Part shown: piece after piece, positions 47,762-56,023 of the stretch
How positions within the stretch are numbered: position 1 is the stretch's first letter
Layout: each line of letters begins with the position of its first letter
Assembly: GCA_013141075.1 (NCBI GenBank)
Contig: JABFRQ010000005.1
Coordinates: 652,976-716,975, forward strand
Direction of reading: 5' to 3'
Length of the DNA: 64,000 nt
From: Methylotenera sp.
Lineage (GTDB): Bacteria > Pseudomonadota > Gammaproteobacteria > Burkholderiales > Methylophilaceae
The notes under the pieces: model-generated
Database searches by the model: none
Told to the model about the DNA's origin: nothing
What the model saw: the letters and a program-made list of their open reading frames with translations, nothing else
Position numbers and translations under genes: made by a program

Positions 47762-48259
47762 ATGATTAATATTAACAAACGTCTTGGTAACTTTCAGCAA
47801 AGCAAGGTCGATGATCAATTGGTGCTGCCTTTTGATTTACGCCAAAGAAGTCGCTTACGTGTGACTTTATCATCAGGTCGTGAAGCCGCATTATTGCTTG
47901 ATCGCGGAACTATTATGCGCGGTGGTGATTTACTAGAAACTGAAGATGGCTATGTCGTAGAAATTGTTGCTGCACCACAAGCCGTTACCGATGTCACCGC
48001 CAAAACGACGCAAGCCTTAATGTGCGCCGCTTATCATTTAGGCAATCGGCATGTGCCTTTGCAAGTGGGGGATGGCTGGTTGCGATTGGAGCAAGATCAC
48101 GTATTAAATGAAATGTTAGTAGGTTTGGGCATGACAACCACAGACAATAATGCGCCGTTTGAACCTGAAGCAGGCGCCTACGGTGGCGGTCACAGGCACG
48201 GTGGGGATGATGACAATTATCAGCGATTGCCGTCTAAAAGGTTAAAATCAAATGCTTAA
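47762..48259 (+). CDS. ureE: Urease accessory nickel chaperone UreE
   Basis: About 165 residues from ATG 47762. The N-terminal domain (FDLRQRSRLRVTLSSGREAA) and C-terminal metal-binding domain (YHLGNRHVPLQVGDGWLRLE, DHVLNEMLVGLGM) match UreE. The C-terminus has a short His-rich tail (GGGHRHGGDDDN) that could bind extra nickel. It overlaps ureF by 8 bp. Confidence 0.94.
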   Translation: MININKRLGNFQQSKVDDQLVLPFDLRQRSRLRVTLSSGREAALLLDRGTIMRGGDLLETEDGYVVEIVAAPQAVTDVTAKTTQALMCAAYHLGNRHVPLQVGDGWLRLEQDHVLNEMLVGLGMTTTDNNAPFEPEAGAYGGGHRHGGDDDNYQRLPSKRLKSNA

Positions 48260-48953
48260 ACAATCTAATATCGCGCCTAATATTGCGTTAAGTCGTTTGC
48301 TACAGCTTGCCAGCCCCATGTTGCCTGTCGGAGCTTACAGCTATTCGCAGGGCTTAGAATGGGCCATTGAATGCGGTGATGTGCATCATCAAGCAAGCGC
48401 TAAAACCTGGATAGCCGATGTGTTAGATATCTATCAGCAGCGTTACGAATTGCCAATTCTGTATCGCATGTATCAAGCTTGGCAGGCTGATGATATGGCT
48501 GCCATTAGTGACTGGGATGCAAAATTTCAAGCTGGCCGTGATACCGCTGAAGCGCTAGCAGAGAGCCGTCAAATGGGCTATTCACTGCGCCGTTTATTAA
48601 ATGATATAGGATCGTTGCCAGTAGATTTTCTAGAAAAAATCAATGCGCTCGAAACCCCAGCTTTTCCTACAATATATTCAGGGATTTCCTATCATTGGAA
48701 TATTTCTGCACAAGATTTGTTACATGCCTACGCTTGGTCTTGGGTAGAGAATCAAGTCAGCGCAGCTATGAAAGCGGTGCCACTTGGGCAGGTGGCTGGG
48801 CAAAAAATACTGCTGGAAATAGGTGAATCGCTACCAGAGTGTGTTGCACAAGCGATGTGTTTAGAAGATTTTGCAATTAGTAATTTTGTTCCCGGCCTCA
48901 GCGTTGCTGGGTGTCGCCATGAAACCCAATATAGTCGATTATTCAGATCATGA
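48252..48953 (+). CDS. ureF: Urease accessory protein UreF
   Basis: 233 residues. UreF acts as a GTPase-activity checkpoint for UreG in the UreDFG complex. Typical sequence is [29 protein letters not shown], and later [32 protein letters not shown]. It overlaps ureE at its start and ureG at its end by 4 bp, indicating coupled translation. Confidence 0.94.
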   Translation: MLKQSNIAPNIALSRLLQLASPMLPVGAYSYSQGLEWAIECGDVHHQASAKTWIADVLDIYQQRYELPILYRMYQAWQADDMAAISDWDAKFQAGRDTAEALAESRQMGYSLRRLLNDIGSLPVDFLEKINALETPAFPTIYSGISYHWNISAQDLLHAYAWSWVENQVSAAMKAVPLGQVAGQKILLEIGESLPECVAQAMCLEDFAISNFVPGLSVAGCRHETQYSRLFRS

Positions 48954-49585
48954 CCTCTACAAAAATCAAACCCAATACTCAATCAGAACCCTTACGTGTA
49001 GGCATCGGCGGGCCAGTCGGTTCAGGCAAAACGGCTTTAACATTAGCCCTGTGTCAGCGTTTGCGAGACGTTTATAACATTGCCGTGGTAACCAATGATA
49101 TTTACACCAAAGAAGATGCTGAGTTTCTAACCCGTAATGAAGCGCTCACGCCAGATCGCATTATTGGCGTAGAGACTGGCGGTTGCCCACATACCGCGAT
49201 TCGTGAAGATGCTTCTATGAACCTTGAGGCGGTATCGCAATTGTGCGAACGTTTTGAGGCGCTAGATATTGTATTTATTGAAAGTGGTGGTGATAATCTG
49301 GCGGCAACATTTAGCCCAGAGCTTTCAGACTTAACCATCTATGTGATTGATGTTGCCGCAGGTGAAAAAATTCCACGTAAAGGCGGCCCGGGCATTACTA
49401 AGTCTGATTTACTTATTATCAATAAAATTGATTTAGCGCCTATGGTTGGCGCCTCTTTAGAAGTGATGGATAGAGATGCAAAGCGCATGAGAGGTGAGCG
49501 CCCGTTTATTTTTACTAACTTGAAAATTGGGCAAGGTTTAGAAGAAATCGTTAAATTTATTGAAAAACAAGGCTTAATGCTTTAG
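48950..49585 (+). CDS. ureG: Urease accessory GTPase UreG
   Basis: 211 residues. SIMIBI GTPase: P-loop [17 protein letters not shown] (about residues 19-35), the metal CPH motif in [35 protein letters not shown] and [14 protein letters not shown]. It supplies nickel to urease upon GTP hydrolysis. It is the last enzyme-assembly gene of the cluster and is followed by the HupE/UreJ gene. Confidence 0.97.
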   Translation: MTSTKIKPNTQSEPLRVGIGGPVGSGKTALTLALCQRLRDVYNIAVVTNDIYTKEDAEFLTRNEALTPDRIIGVETGGCPHTAIREDASMNLEAVSQLCERFEALDIVFIESGGDNLAATFSPELSDLTIYVIDVAAGEKIPRKGGPGITKSDLLIINKIDLAPMVGASLEVMDRDAKRMRGERPFIFTNLKIGQGLEEIVKFIEKQGLML

Positions 49586-49595
49586 GAGTAATGAT

Positions 49596-50162
49596 ATGAA
49601 AAAACAAATCACAATAGCGGCTTTATTTTCACTGTTTTCTGGCATCGCTAGCGCACATCCAGGACACGGTTTAGACAGTGCATATGCAGGTTTCATGCAC
49701 CCACTCACAGGTTGGGATCATTTATTGGTAATGTTGGCAATTGGGGTGTGGGCCGCTAAGTTATGTGGCAAAGCTCGCTGGCAGCTGCCGCTGACTTTTG
49801 TCGCCATTATGGCGATGGGTGCAGTCTTAGGTTTATCAGATTTAGGTTTCGCGCATGTAGAAACAGCGATTGCCGCCAGCGTCATGGCCATGGGCGTGCT
49901 GTTGATAATGAGATTACCAATGAGCAAGATGATGCAATTGAGCATTACAGCTATGTTTGCCTTATTACACGGTATGGCACATGGAGCAGAGCTTCAACTG
50001 CAATCAAGTTCAGCAGCAATAGTTGGAATGTTAGTTGCAACAGCAATGCTGCATAGCCTTGGCTTTTTGATGGCTTCACAGCGCGTTAAGTTGGCGCTTT
50101 GGTTTAATAACTCTTTTGCTTGCTTACTGCTATTTGTAGGTGGTTACTTATTATTAGGTTAG
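49596..50162 (+). CDS. HupE/UreJ-family membrane protein (probable nickel or metal permease)
   Basis: 188 residues. Signal or first membrane segment (MKKQITIAALFSLFSGIASA) is followed by HPGHGLDSAYAGFMHPLTGW, DHLLVMLAIGVWAAKL, the HupE/UreJ hallmark with the His/Asp metal site. About six membrane segments follow, with ALLHGMAHGAEL as the second conserved His motif. HupE/UreJ proteins are thought to bring nickel to urease and hydrogenase. It starts 10 bp after ureG and ends the operon. Confidence 0.9.
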   Translation: MKKQITIAALFSLFSGIASAHPGHGLDSAYAGFMHPLTGWDHLLVMLAIGVWAAKLCGKARWQLPLTFVAIMAMGAVLGLSDLGFAHVETAIAASVMAMGVLLIMRLPMSKMMQLSITAMFALLHGMAHGAELQLQSSSAAIVGMLVATAMLHSLGFLMASQRVKLALWFNNSFACLLLFVGGYLLLG

Positions 50163-50168
50163 TCGGGT

Positions 50169-50203
50169 ATTGATCTTAATCATGCAGCTTTAAGATCAAT
50201 TTC
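50169..50203 (+). terminator. Terminator-like hairpin ending the urease operon
   Basis: ATTGATCTTAA and TTAAGATCAAT form a perfect 11-bp stem with a 10-base loop; a short TTTC follows. It separates the urease operon from the permease-kinase gene. Confidence 0.6.
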
Positions 50204-50335
50204 ATAATCATTGCTTAATCTAATCCGCGACGTTTTAAACAAATTATGGTTTTAACACTTTGGATTTATACTTAAGGGTACGTTTGTTGCTTACAACAAT
50301 ATACTTTATGAATATTGATGTAATCGGATGTTGAA

Positions 50336-53300
50336 TTGAACCCAAATAATTTGTCATTGGCGTCGCCAGAAAATGCTAAGCCGACACAGCGCATCATTAA
50401 AATACGCCGTGACTACAACACTTGGGTGGCAAACGAATCTATAGAGGACTTTGCCCTTCGCTTTACACCTAGATCTTTCCGTAAGTGGTCAATTTTTCGC
50501 GTTTCAAATACCGCTTTAAGCGCTATTTCTTTTCTAGTCTTAGAAGCTGTTGGCGGCACTATCGCGGTTAATTACGGCGCAGTAAATGCGTTATGGGCGA
50601 TTTTAGCTGTGGGCGTCATAATATTTTTGACCGCGCTACCCATTAGCTTTTATGCGGCTAAATATGGTCTAGACATGGATTTACTGACCCGTGGCGCCAG
50701 TTTTGGCTATATTGGCTCCACTATTTCATCTTTTATTTACGCCTCATTCACATTTATTTTATTCGCATTAGAAGCCGCTATTATGGCTTATGCGCTAGAA
50801 CTGTATTTTCATTTGCCGCTCTACCTCGGTTACTTAGTCAGCGCACTGGTTGTCATTCCTTTTGTGATTCATGGCGTCACATTAATTAATCGAATTCAGA
50901 TGTTCACACAACCAGTTTGGCTGATACTTATGTGCATGCCTTTTATTGCAATCTTGTATCAAGACCCAGAAGTAATCTCACGCATGATGCTCTTTGCGGG
51001 TGCGTCTGGTGAAAGGGGGGAGTTTAATCTGCTTCTATTTGGTGCAGCAACCGCGGTAGGGGTTGCCTTAATTCCACAAATTGGTGAGCAGGTAGACTTT
51101 CTTCGCTTTATGCCTGAAAAAACACCTGAAAATTGTTGGCGATGGAATTTAGGAGTACTGGCGGCTGGACCAGGTTGGGTATTTGTAGGCATGATAAAAA
51201 TGGCAGCAGGCGTTTTATTGGCTTATCTAGTGATTCAAAGTGATATGTCATTTTTACAGGCAACTAATCCCACGCAAATGTATTTAGTGGGTTATCAGTA
51301 TTTATTTAGCTCAAAAGAATTAGCTTTGGGCATGACTGCGTTATTTGTTGTGATTTCTCAAGTTAAAATTAATATGACGAATGCTTATGCTGGTTCGTTG
51401 GCTTGGTCTAACTTCTTTGCTCGGTTAACACATAGCCACCCAGGGCGCGTGGTTTGGGTGATTTTTAATGCCAGTATCGCAATTGTATTAATGGAGCTAG
51501 ATGTATTTAAAGCTTTAGAGCAGGTATTGGCTTTATATTCAAACATCGCTATTGCTTGGATTGCCGCTGTTGTGGCCGACTTAGTCATCAATAAGCCACT
51601 TGGCTTAAGCCCTAAGGGTATTGAGTTTAGACGCGCTTATTTATATGACATTAATCCTGTGGGCGTGGGCGCTATGCTATTGGCCTCGATGTTCTCTATT
51701 ACAGCATTTTCTGGTGCTTTAGGCGATGTTCCGCAGGCATTTTCCGCTTTTATTGCGTTATTTACCGCATTGATAACTTCGCCCGTTATTGCTTGGATTA
51801 CTAAAGGTAAATACTATATCGCCCGTCAAGCGATTAAATTCAGCCCAACAACACGTATCGCCAAATGCACGGTATGTGAGCGGGAATACGAAACGCCAGA
51901 TATGGCGCATTGCCCAGCTTATCAAGGCTTTATTTGTTCGCTGTGTTGCTGTCTAGACGCTCGGTGTAATGATGCCTGTAAACCAGAGGCTAAGTTCTCA
52001 GTTCAATGGGAAGCTGCTCTGAAAAAACTATTGCCTAAAGCGTTATGGATTTATTTAAACTCGGGCTTAAGTGCTTACTTATTGCTTATGAGTGTCACCT
52101 TAACTTTTTTAGGTACATTACTTTGGTTAATTTATTACCATGAAAGCCAAGTGCTGGCGCAAACCGCTGCCAGCTTATTGCCACAATTACGTTCTGGCTA
52201 TCTGAAGATATTTGCTGCACTTGTGTTTGCAAGTGCCATTATTGCTTGGTGGTTGGTATTGACTGGTCAAAGCAGGCGTGTAGCTCAAGAGGAATCTAAC
52301 CGACAGACAGGTTTATTACAACGTGAAATTGAACTCCACCAGAAAACCGATGCAGAGTTACAGCTTGCACGTCTAACTGCAGATCAAGCTAACCAAGCTA
52401 AAAGCCGCTACATTACAGGTATTAGCCACGAACTTCGCACACCACTCAATAGTATTTTAGGTTATGCACAATTGTTAGATAACGATATGTCTATTCCAGA
52501 TAGTCGTTTACAAGCGATACGGGTGATACGCCGTAGCGGGGAGCATTTACTATCACTTATTGAAGGTACGCTAGATATTGCTCGTATCGAAGGCGGCAAA
52601 CTCACTTTTGATATCAAGCCATTAAGATTTCCAGAATTTATTAAGCAAATTGTTAGCATGTTTGAGTTGCAAGCGCGTAACAAAGGTATTGATTTTGCCT
52701 ATGAAGTGACAAGCGAACTGCCAAAAATGGTGCGTGCCGACCAAAAACGCTTAAGTCAAATACTCATTAATATTTTGGGTAACGCGGTCAAATTTACTCA
52801 ACACGGTGGTGTGGTTTTTCGGGTGCAATATGCGCGTGAACTTGTACAAATTGAGATTGAAGATACTGGCCCTGGTATAGAAGCCGATGAAATAGATGCG
52901 GTATTTGAACCATTTGCAAGAGGAAGTGCAGCTGCCAACGATAGAATAGGCGGCACTGGTTTAGGCCTCACTATTAGTAAGTTATTAACCCAATTAATGG
53001 GTGGTGAAATCAGCGTAAATAGCACAGTGGGTAAAGGGACCACATTTAAAATTAAATTATTTTTACCGCAAATACACCAAACCCAAGAAATAGAAGCCGT
53101 GTTTGCCGCCCAGCGTATTGGCTATATTGGCGCAAGAAAGAAAATATTGGTGGTAGATAATGAGTATGTTGATAGGGAAATGTTAGTCACTCTACTTCAG
53201 CCGCTAGGGTTCGAAATGGCTGAGGCCGCCAACGGCATAGAGTGCCTTGAGAAACATGCAACATTTAACCCCGACCTCATTTTAATGGACCTTGCGATGC

Positions 53301-53764
53301 CGATGATGGATGGTTGGGAAGCCAGTTATGTCATACGTAAAGTACGACAATCTGACGTGCCAATTGGCATTGTGTCAGCGAATGCCTTTGATAAAGGTTT
53401 GGAAAATACCGCAGGCATAGGTGCTGAAGACTTTATATTGAAACCTGTAGAGCTATCTGAATTGTTAGATTGGCTAGGTAAACAGCTTAATCTAGAATGG
53501 ATTGCAGCGTCAGAAAATATTATGTTGCCAACCGAAGAGTCCAATTTTTTGCCTGTATTGGTTGCACCACCAAAAATCTATTTAGATGAGTTATTAGCGT
53601 TAATGAAAATAGGTTATGTTCGTGGTATTTCAAAAAAAATAGATGAAATAGAGAGTTTAGATGTCAAATATAAAGTTTTTGCAATTGCGATGAGAAAGTT
53701 TGCACAGCAATTTCAGTTGGCTGCCATGAAGAAGTTTGTGGAAGAGATTAATACTTATGACTAA
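50336..53764 (+). CDS. NCS1-permease/histidine-kinase/receiver fusion sensor
   Basis: 1142 residues from a TTG start at 50336, with weak ribosome-site support. Domains in order: NCS1 (cytosine/uracil/allantoin) permease with about twelve membrane segments (about residues 40-500); a cysteine cluster with nine Cys in about 40 residues (CTVCEREYE, HCPAYQGFICSLCCCLDARC, NDACK, about 510-550); two further membrane segments; HisKA with phospho-acceptor H698 in SHELRTPLNS; HATPase (ILINILGNAVKFT, DTGPGIE, GGTGLGLTISK); receiver with D985 (LILMDLAMPMMDG); and an unassigned C-terminal part of about 80 residues. It probably senses a nucleobase, urea-like or allantoin-like ligand through its permease and phosphorylates the next gene's product. 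Confidence 0.85.
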   Translation: MNPNNLSLASPENAKPTQRIIKIRRDYNTWVANESIEDFALRFTPRSFRKWSIFRVSNTALSAISFLVLEAVGGTIAVNYGAVNALWAILAVGVIIFLTALPISFYAAKYGLDMDLLTRGASFGYIGSTISSFIYASFTFILFALEAAIMAYALELYFHLPLYLGYLVSALVVIPFVIHGVTLINRIQMFTQPVWLILMCMPFIAILYQDPEVISRMMLFAGASGERGEFNLLLFGAATAVGVALIPQIGEQVDFLRFMPEKTPENCWRWNLGVLAAGPGWVFVGMIKMAAGVLLAYLVIQSDMSFLQATNPTQMYLVGYQYLFSSKELALGMTALFVVISQVKINMTNAYAGSLAWSNFFARLTHSHPGRVVWVIFNASIAIVLMELDVFKALEQVLALYSNIAIAWIAAVVADLVINKPLGLSPKGIEFRRAYLYDINPVGVGAMLLASMFSITAFSGALGDVPQAFSAFIALFTALITSPVIAWITKGKYYIARQAIKFSPTTRIAKCTVCEREYETPDMAHCPAYQGFICSLCCCLDARCNDACKPEAKFSVQWEAALKKLLPKALWIYLNSGLSAYLLLMSVTLTFLGTLLWLIYYHESQVLAQTAASLLPQLRSGYLKIFAALVFASAIIAWWLVLTGQSRRVAQEESNRQTGLLQREIELHQKTDAELQLARLTADQANQAKSRYITGISHELRTPLNSILGYAQLLDNDMSIPDSRLQAIRVIRRSGEHLLSLIEGTLDIARIEGGKLTFDIKPLRFPEFIKQIVSMFELQARNKGIDFAYEVTSELPKMVRADQKRLSQILINILGNAVKFTQHGGVVFRVQYARELVQIEIEDTGPGIEADEIDAVFEPFARGSAAANDRIGGTGLGLTISKLLTQLMGGEISVNSTVGKGTTFKIKLFLPQIHQTQEIEAVFAAQRIGYIGARKKILVVDNEYVDREMLVTLLQPLGFEMAEAANGIECLEKHATFNPDLILMDLAMPMMDGWEASYVIRKVRQSDVPIGIVSANAFDKGLENTAGIGAEDFILKPVELSELLDWLGKQLNLEWIAASENIMLPTEESNFLPVLVAPPKIYLDELLALMKIGYVRGISKKIDEIESLDVKYKVFAIAMRKFAQQFQLAAMKKFVEEINTYD

Positions 53765-54704
53765 CATTAAACCTAGTAGGCATGATGCTCCTATCGTACT
53801 TATCGTCGATGATGTACCCGATAACTTGGCGGTACTACATGATGCATTAGATGAATCTGGGTTTACTGTACTAGTCGCTAATAATGGCGAAGCAGCACTA
53901 GTGGCCGCCATAGAAGCGCAGCCCGGGATTATTTTGCTTGATGCGATTATGCCAGGCATGGATGGTTTTGAGGTATGTAGAAAGCTAAAGGCTGATATCA
54001 ATACTCGCCATATTCCAATCATCTTTATGACAGGACTGACTGAGTCTGAGCATGTAGTTGCAGCGTTTCAGGCGGGTGGCACTGATTATATTACTAAGCC
54101 TATACGTGCTATTGAAGTGTTGGCAAGAATAGATGCTCATATGCAAACTTCGCGTTTAATGAGTCAGGCGCGTTGTGCGTTAGATGCATTCGGTCAGGCA
54201 GCCATTGCAATCACTCCAAGTAATGGCAAAGTAGTATGGCAAACTCCGCTTGCAAGAGAATTGATGCAGCGATATTTTCCAGAGCATTATGCTCAATTTC
54301 AATCTAAAACTCCGCCACAAGTATTGGCTTGGATTGAAAAGGTATCAAACGCACTTAATGCTCAAGTAGATATTCTGCCTTTGACGATTGTTCTAGCAAG
54401 GGGTCGTTTAACATTAATTCCAGCTGAAGTTGATGATAGTGAACAATGGGTTATTTTGCTGAGAGAAGAGTCTGATGCCGCGCAGATAGAAGCACTGATT
54501 ACAATATTTAAGTTAACTATACGTGAATCAGAAGTTCTGTACTGGGCCACTAAGGGTAAAACCAGCCGTGATATTGGCGACATACTTGGTTCTAGCCCGC
54601 GCACTGTAAATAAACATCTTGAGCATGTTTTTGTAAAGCTGGGTGTAGAAACAAGAACTGCTGCTGCTGCATTGGCCTCTAACAAAATACGCACTATTAA
54701 GTAA
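53757..54704 (+). CDS. LuxR-type response regulator
   Basis: About 315 residues from ATG 53757, which overlaps the kinase gene by 8 bp (coupled). The N-terminal receiver has the phospho-Asp in IILLDAIMPGMDGFEVC and the KPI Lys in GTDYITKPI. A linker of roughly 110 residues follows. The C-terminal LuxR/NarL helix-turn-helix reads FKLTIRESEVLYWATKGKTS, RDIGDILGSSPRTVNKHLEH and VFVKLGVETR. It should bind DNA as a dimer; the TACGCAAT palindromes before fmdC and fmdA are candidate sites (inferred). A weak terminator-like sequence (TAACC/GGTTA then Ts) begins at its stop. Confidence 0.9.
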   Translation: MTNIKPSRHDAPIVLIVDDVPDNLAVLHDALDESGFTVLVANNGEAALVAAIEAQPGIILLDAIMPGMDGFEVCRKLKADINTRHIPIIFMTGLTESEHVVAAFQAGGTDYITKPIRAIEVLARIDAHMQTSRLMSQARCALDAFGQAAIAITPSNGKVVWQTPLARELMQRYFPEHYAQFQSKTPPQVLAWIEKVSNALNAQVDILPLTIVLARGRLTLIPAEVDDSEQWVILLREESDAAQIEALITIFKLTIRESEVLYWATKGKTSRDIGDILGSSPRTVNKHLEHVFVKLGVETRTAAAALASNKIRTIK

Positions 54705-54888
54705 CCCAAGATGGTTATTTTTCTAGACTTTATGTTTACCTAGTAAATCCAAATGATTGTTTTCACTGTATAGCTGTAGTTAGATTAAAATTTGTAACAG
54801 TCCGTTTTAGGTCGAAAGCCTCGATTGTCTAGGCCTGCTATAGAAAAATCCAGTTAGTGCATGTACATTAAAACAAGCGCAAACTATT

Positions 54889-54953
54889 GATCTCCTATTT
54901 TTTAGGAGATCATCATGGAAACATTAAATTCACATCAAACACCATTAGCTTAA
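54889..54953 (+). other. Hairpin hiding the ribosome site of a 12-codon ORF
   Basis: GATCTCCTA and TAGGAGATC form a perfect 9-bp stem with a five-T loop (54889-54911). The 3' arm contains AGGAG, the ribosome site for ATG 54915, which opens METLNSHQTPLA and stops at 54953. The hairpin could block translation until opened. No function is known; leader or riboregulator is only a possibility. Confidence 0.35.
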
Positions 54954-55336
54954 TGAGGTAAAGAGCTTCTATGTAATTACTCAATTACTCACAAAGCATA
55001 GCAGCTTAAAAAGAGAGTTATGTAGCTATTAAGCAAAATTCACTCAGCATTACAGGCTGATTGATCGAATTATGATGAGTAATTTGAGGCATATTCGTCA
55101 CTAATTTACCAAAAACCTACGCAATAAAGGTAGCGAATTAGTAAAAAAATAACTGAAAATATCACGAATATTCATCAAATATACATGCGTAATATCTAAT
55201 ATATTTGTTTTTTCCGTGAAATGAGTGCGAGAGACTTGTCCTAAACTTGCAAATAATTTTATAGAATATCAATATTGAACTTGCAAAAAATTCACCGCAA
55301 ATCTATCGCATATTTATAACATAATTAGCGTCATAG

Positions 55337-55441
55337 TACAGGGCAGGATGCTGGATGTACGGCTGCGCAGTAATCCAGAGTTTCGCCCGCTAGGTCGCTT
55401 CGCGCTCGTCGCAGTCAACTCAGGGCGATGCCCCGAGACCT
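55337..55441. other. GC-rich structured block in AT-rich non-coding DNA
   Basis: About 105 bp, clearly richer in G+C than its surroundings, with inverted repeat CTGGAT (55351-55356)/ATCCAG (55373-55378) and a GGGC-GAT-GCCC hairpin near 55423. No coding frame fits well. It could be a small RNA, a dispersed repeat unit or a remnant of another gene. Confidence 0.3.
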
Positions 55442-55584
55442 AAAGTTGAAAGCGCAACATGAATCAAAATTATTATTGAGAACCTTTTACAACTTATCGC
55501 AAGCGATAAAGCCATTGAATGCCATTTAAATATTATGAAGTGAATAGATGGTAATGAGTAATTGATGAAGATACTGTGTTTTTA

Positions 55585-55608
55585 TGGGGGGTAACTTTGG
55601 GGGTATAT
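55585..55608. repeat. Integrase arm-type-site cluster, right end
   Basis: GGGGGTAACT then TT then GGGGGTATAT on the plus strand. The same two 10-base words occur on the minus strand at 13556-13585 before the integrase gene. This mirrored arrangement supports the right boundary of the island. Confidence 0.6.
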
Positions 55609-55658
55609 TAAATTTATATTGTTTTGATAGCTATGATATATAAGGCTTGTGGCGATTT

Positions 55659-55684
55659 GTTCGATAGACGCACGCCTACCAATA
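55659..55684 (+). repeat. attR: degenerate copy of the tRNA-Lys 3' end
   Basis: GTTCGAT, four bases unlike the tRNA, then GCACGCC-TACCAATA. It agrees with the tRNA-Lys 3' end at about 22 of 26 positions, with one base missing. A terminator follows at once, as expected for the displaced original tRNA end. Decay is expected because this copy is not under selection. Confidence 0.6.
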
Positions 55685-55686
55685 TA

Positions 55687-55717
55687 TAAAAGGCTCACAG
55701 TGATGTGAGCCTTTTTT
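55687..55717 (+). terminator. Rho-independent terminator beside attR
   Basis: AAAGGCTCAC and GTGAGCCTTT arms with a 6-base loop, then TTTTT. It is probably the original terminator of the tRNA-Lys gene, displaced by the island. Confidence 0.8.
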
Positions 55718-56023
55718 CATTGTGGCCTACCGTAGCTGTGTCGTAGCGGTAAGCTGTGCTAGATCCGATTTTATGGGTGGCACGTTGATGATGTTTTATC
55801 AACTTGTTCAGAGTTTCCATGAAACGTATGCCCCGTCCACAAAATCGAGTCTAGCTCATTAAATCGGCGGTCATAATTTCCCCCGCCTTATCATTAAAAA
55901 AATTAACCCTTAATGTGATATTTTTGAACTATAATTTACACACAAATTTATAGTGTAATCACTAAAATAATAATAAATTTATCGCCCACAATACAACCCC
56001 ACCTTATATGACGGTAGCGACTC
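55718..56023. promoter_or_regulatory. Gap between attR and the efflux operon
   Basis: About 300 bp, AT-rich. It has no gene but probably holds the efflux operon promoter; a TTGAAC...TATAAT-like pair lies near 55923-55940 (ATTTTTGAACTATAATTT), too close together for a standard spacing, so the exact promoter is unclear. Confidence 0.3.

Larger units (their letters stand above)
54705..55658. other. Gene-poor right end of the island
   Basis: About 950 bp with no recognisable protein gene. It holds a strong hairpin with a 12-codon ORF (54889-54953), a TACGCAAT half-site at 55118 without a matching -10, a GC-rich structured block (about 55337-55441) and the right arm-site cluster at 55585-55608. 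The rest is AT-rich. Confidence 0.55.
13401..55684. mobile_element. Probable 42-kb mobilizable genomic island in tRNA-Lys
   Basis: The left edge is the tRNA-Lys 3' end followed by a P4-type integrase gene. The right edge has a degenerate copy of the same 3' end (55659-55684), and matching arm-site-like words lie inside both edges. Cargo includes mobilization genes, an SOS module, Wadjet, R-M remnants and the amide/urea genes. No conjugation (type IV secretion) genes are present, so it would need a helper. The right boundary is less certain because the att copy is imperfect, and a nested or older element cannot be excluded. Confidence 0.6.

Noticed and set aside
50336..53764. Permease and kinase being two genes joined by an assembly error
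   Set aside because: One uninterrupted frame with a linking cysteine cluster and extra membrane segments, and no internal ribosome site or start at the junction.
55118..55125. Third TACGCAAT word as another fmd-type operator
   Set aside because: No palindromic partner, no TTTCA and no TTAATCTA at the 38-base offset, and no gene follows it.
55659..55684. Second complete tRNA gene at the right end
   Set aside because: Only the 3' part matches; there is no D arm or anticodon arm upstream.
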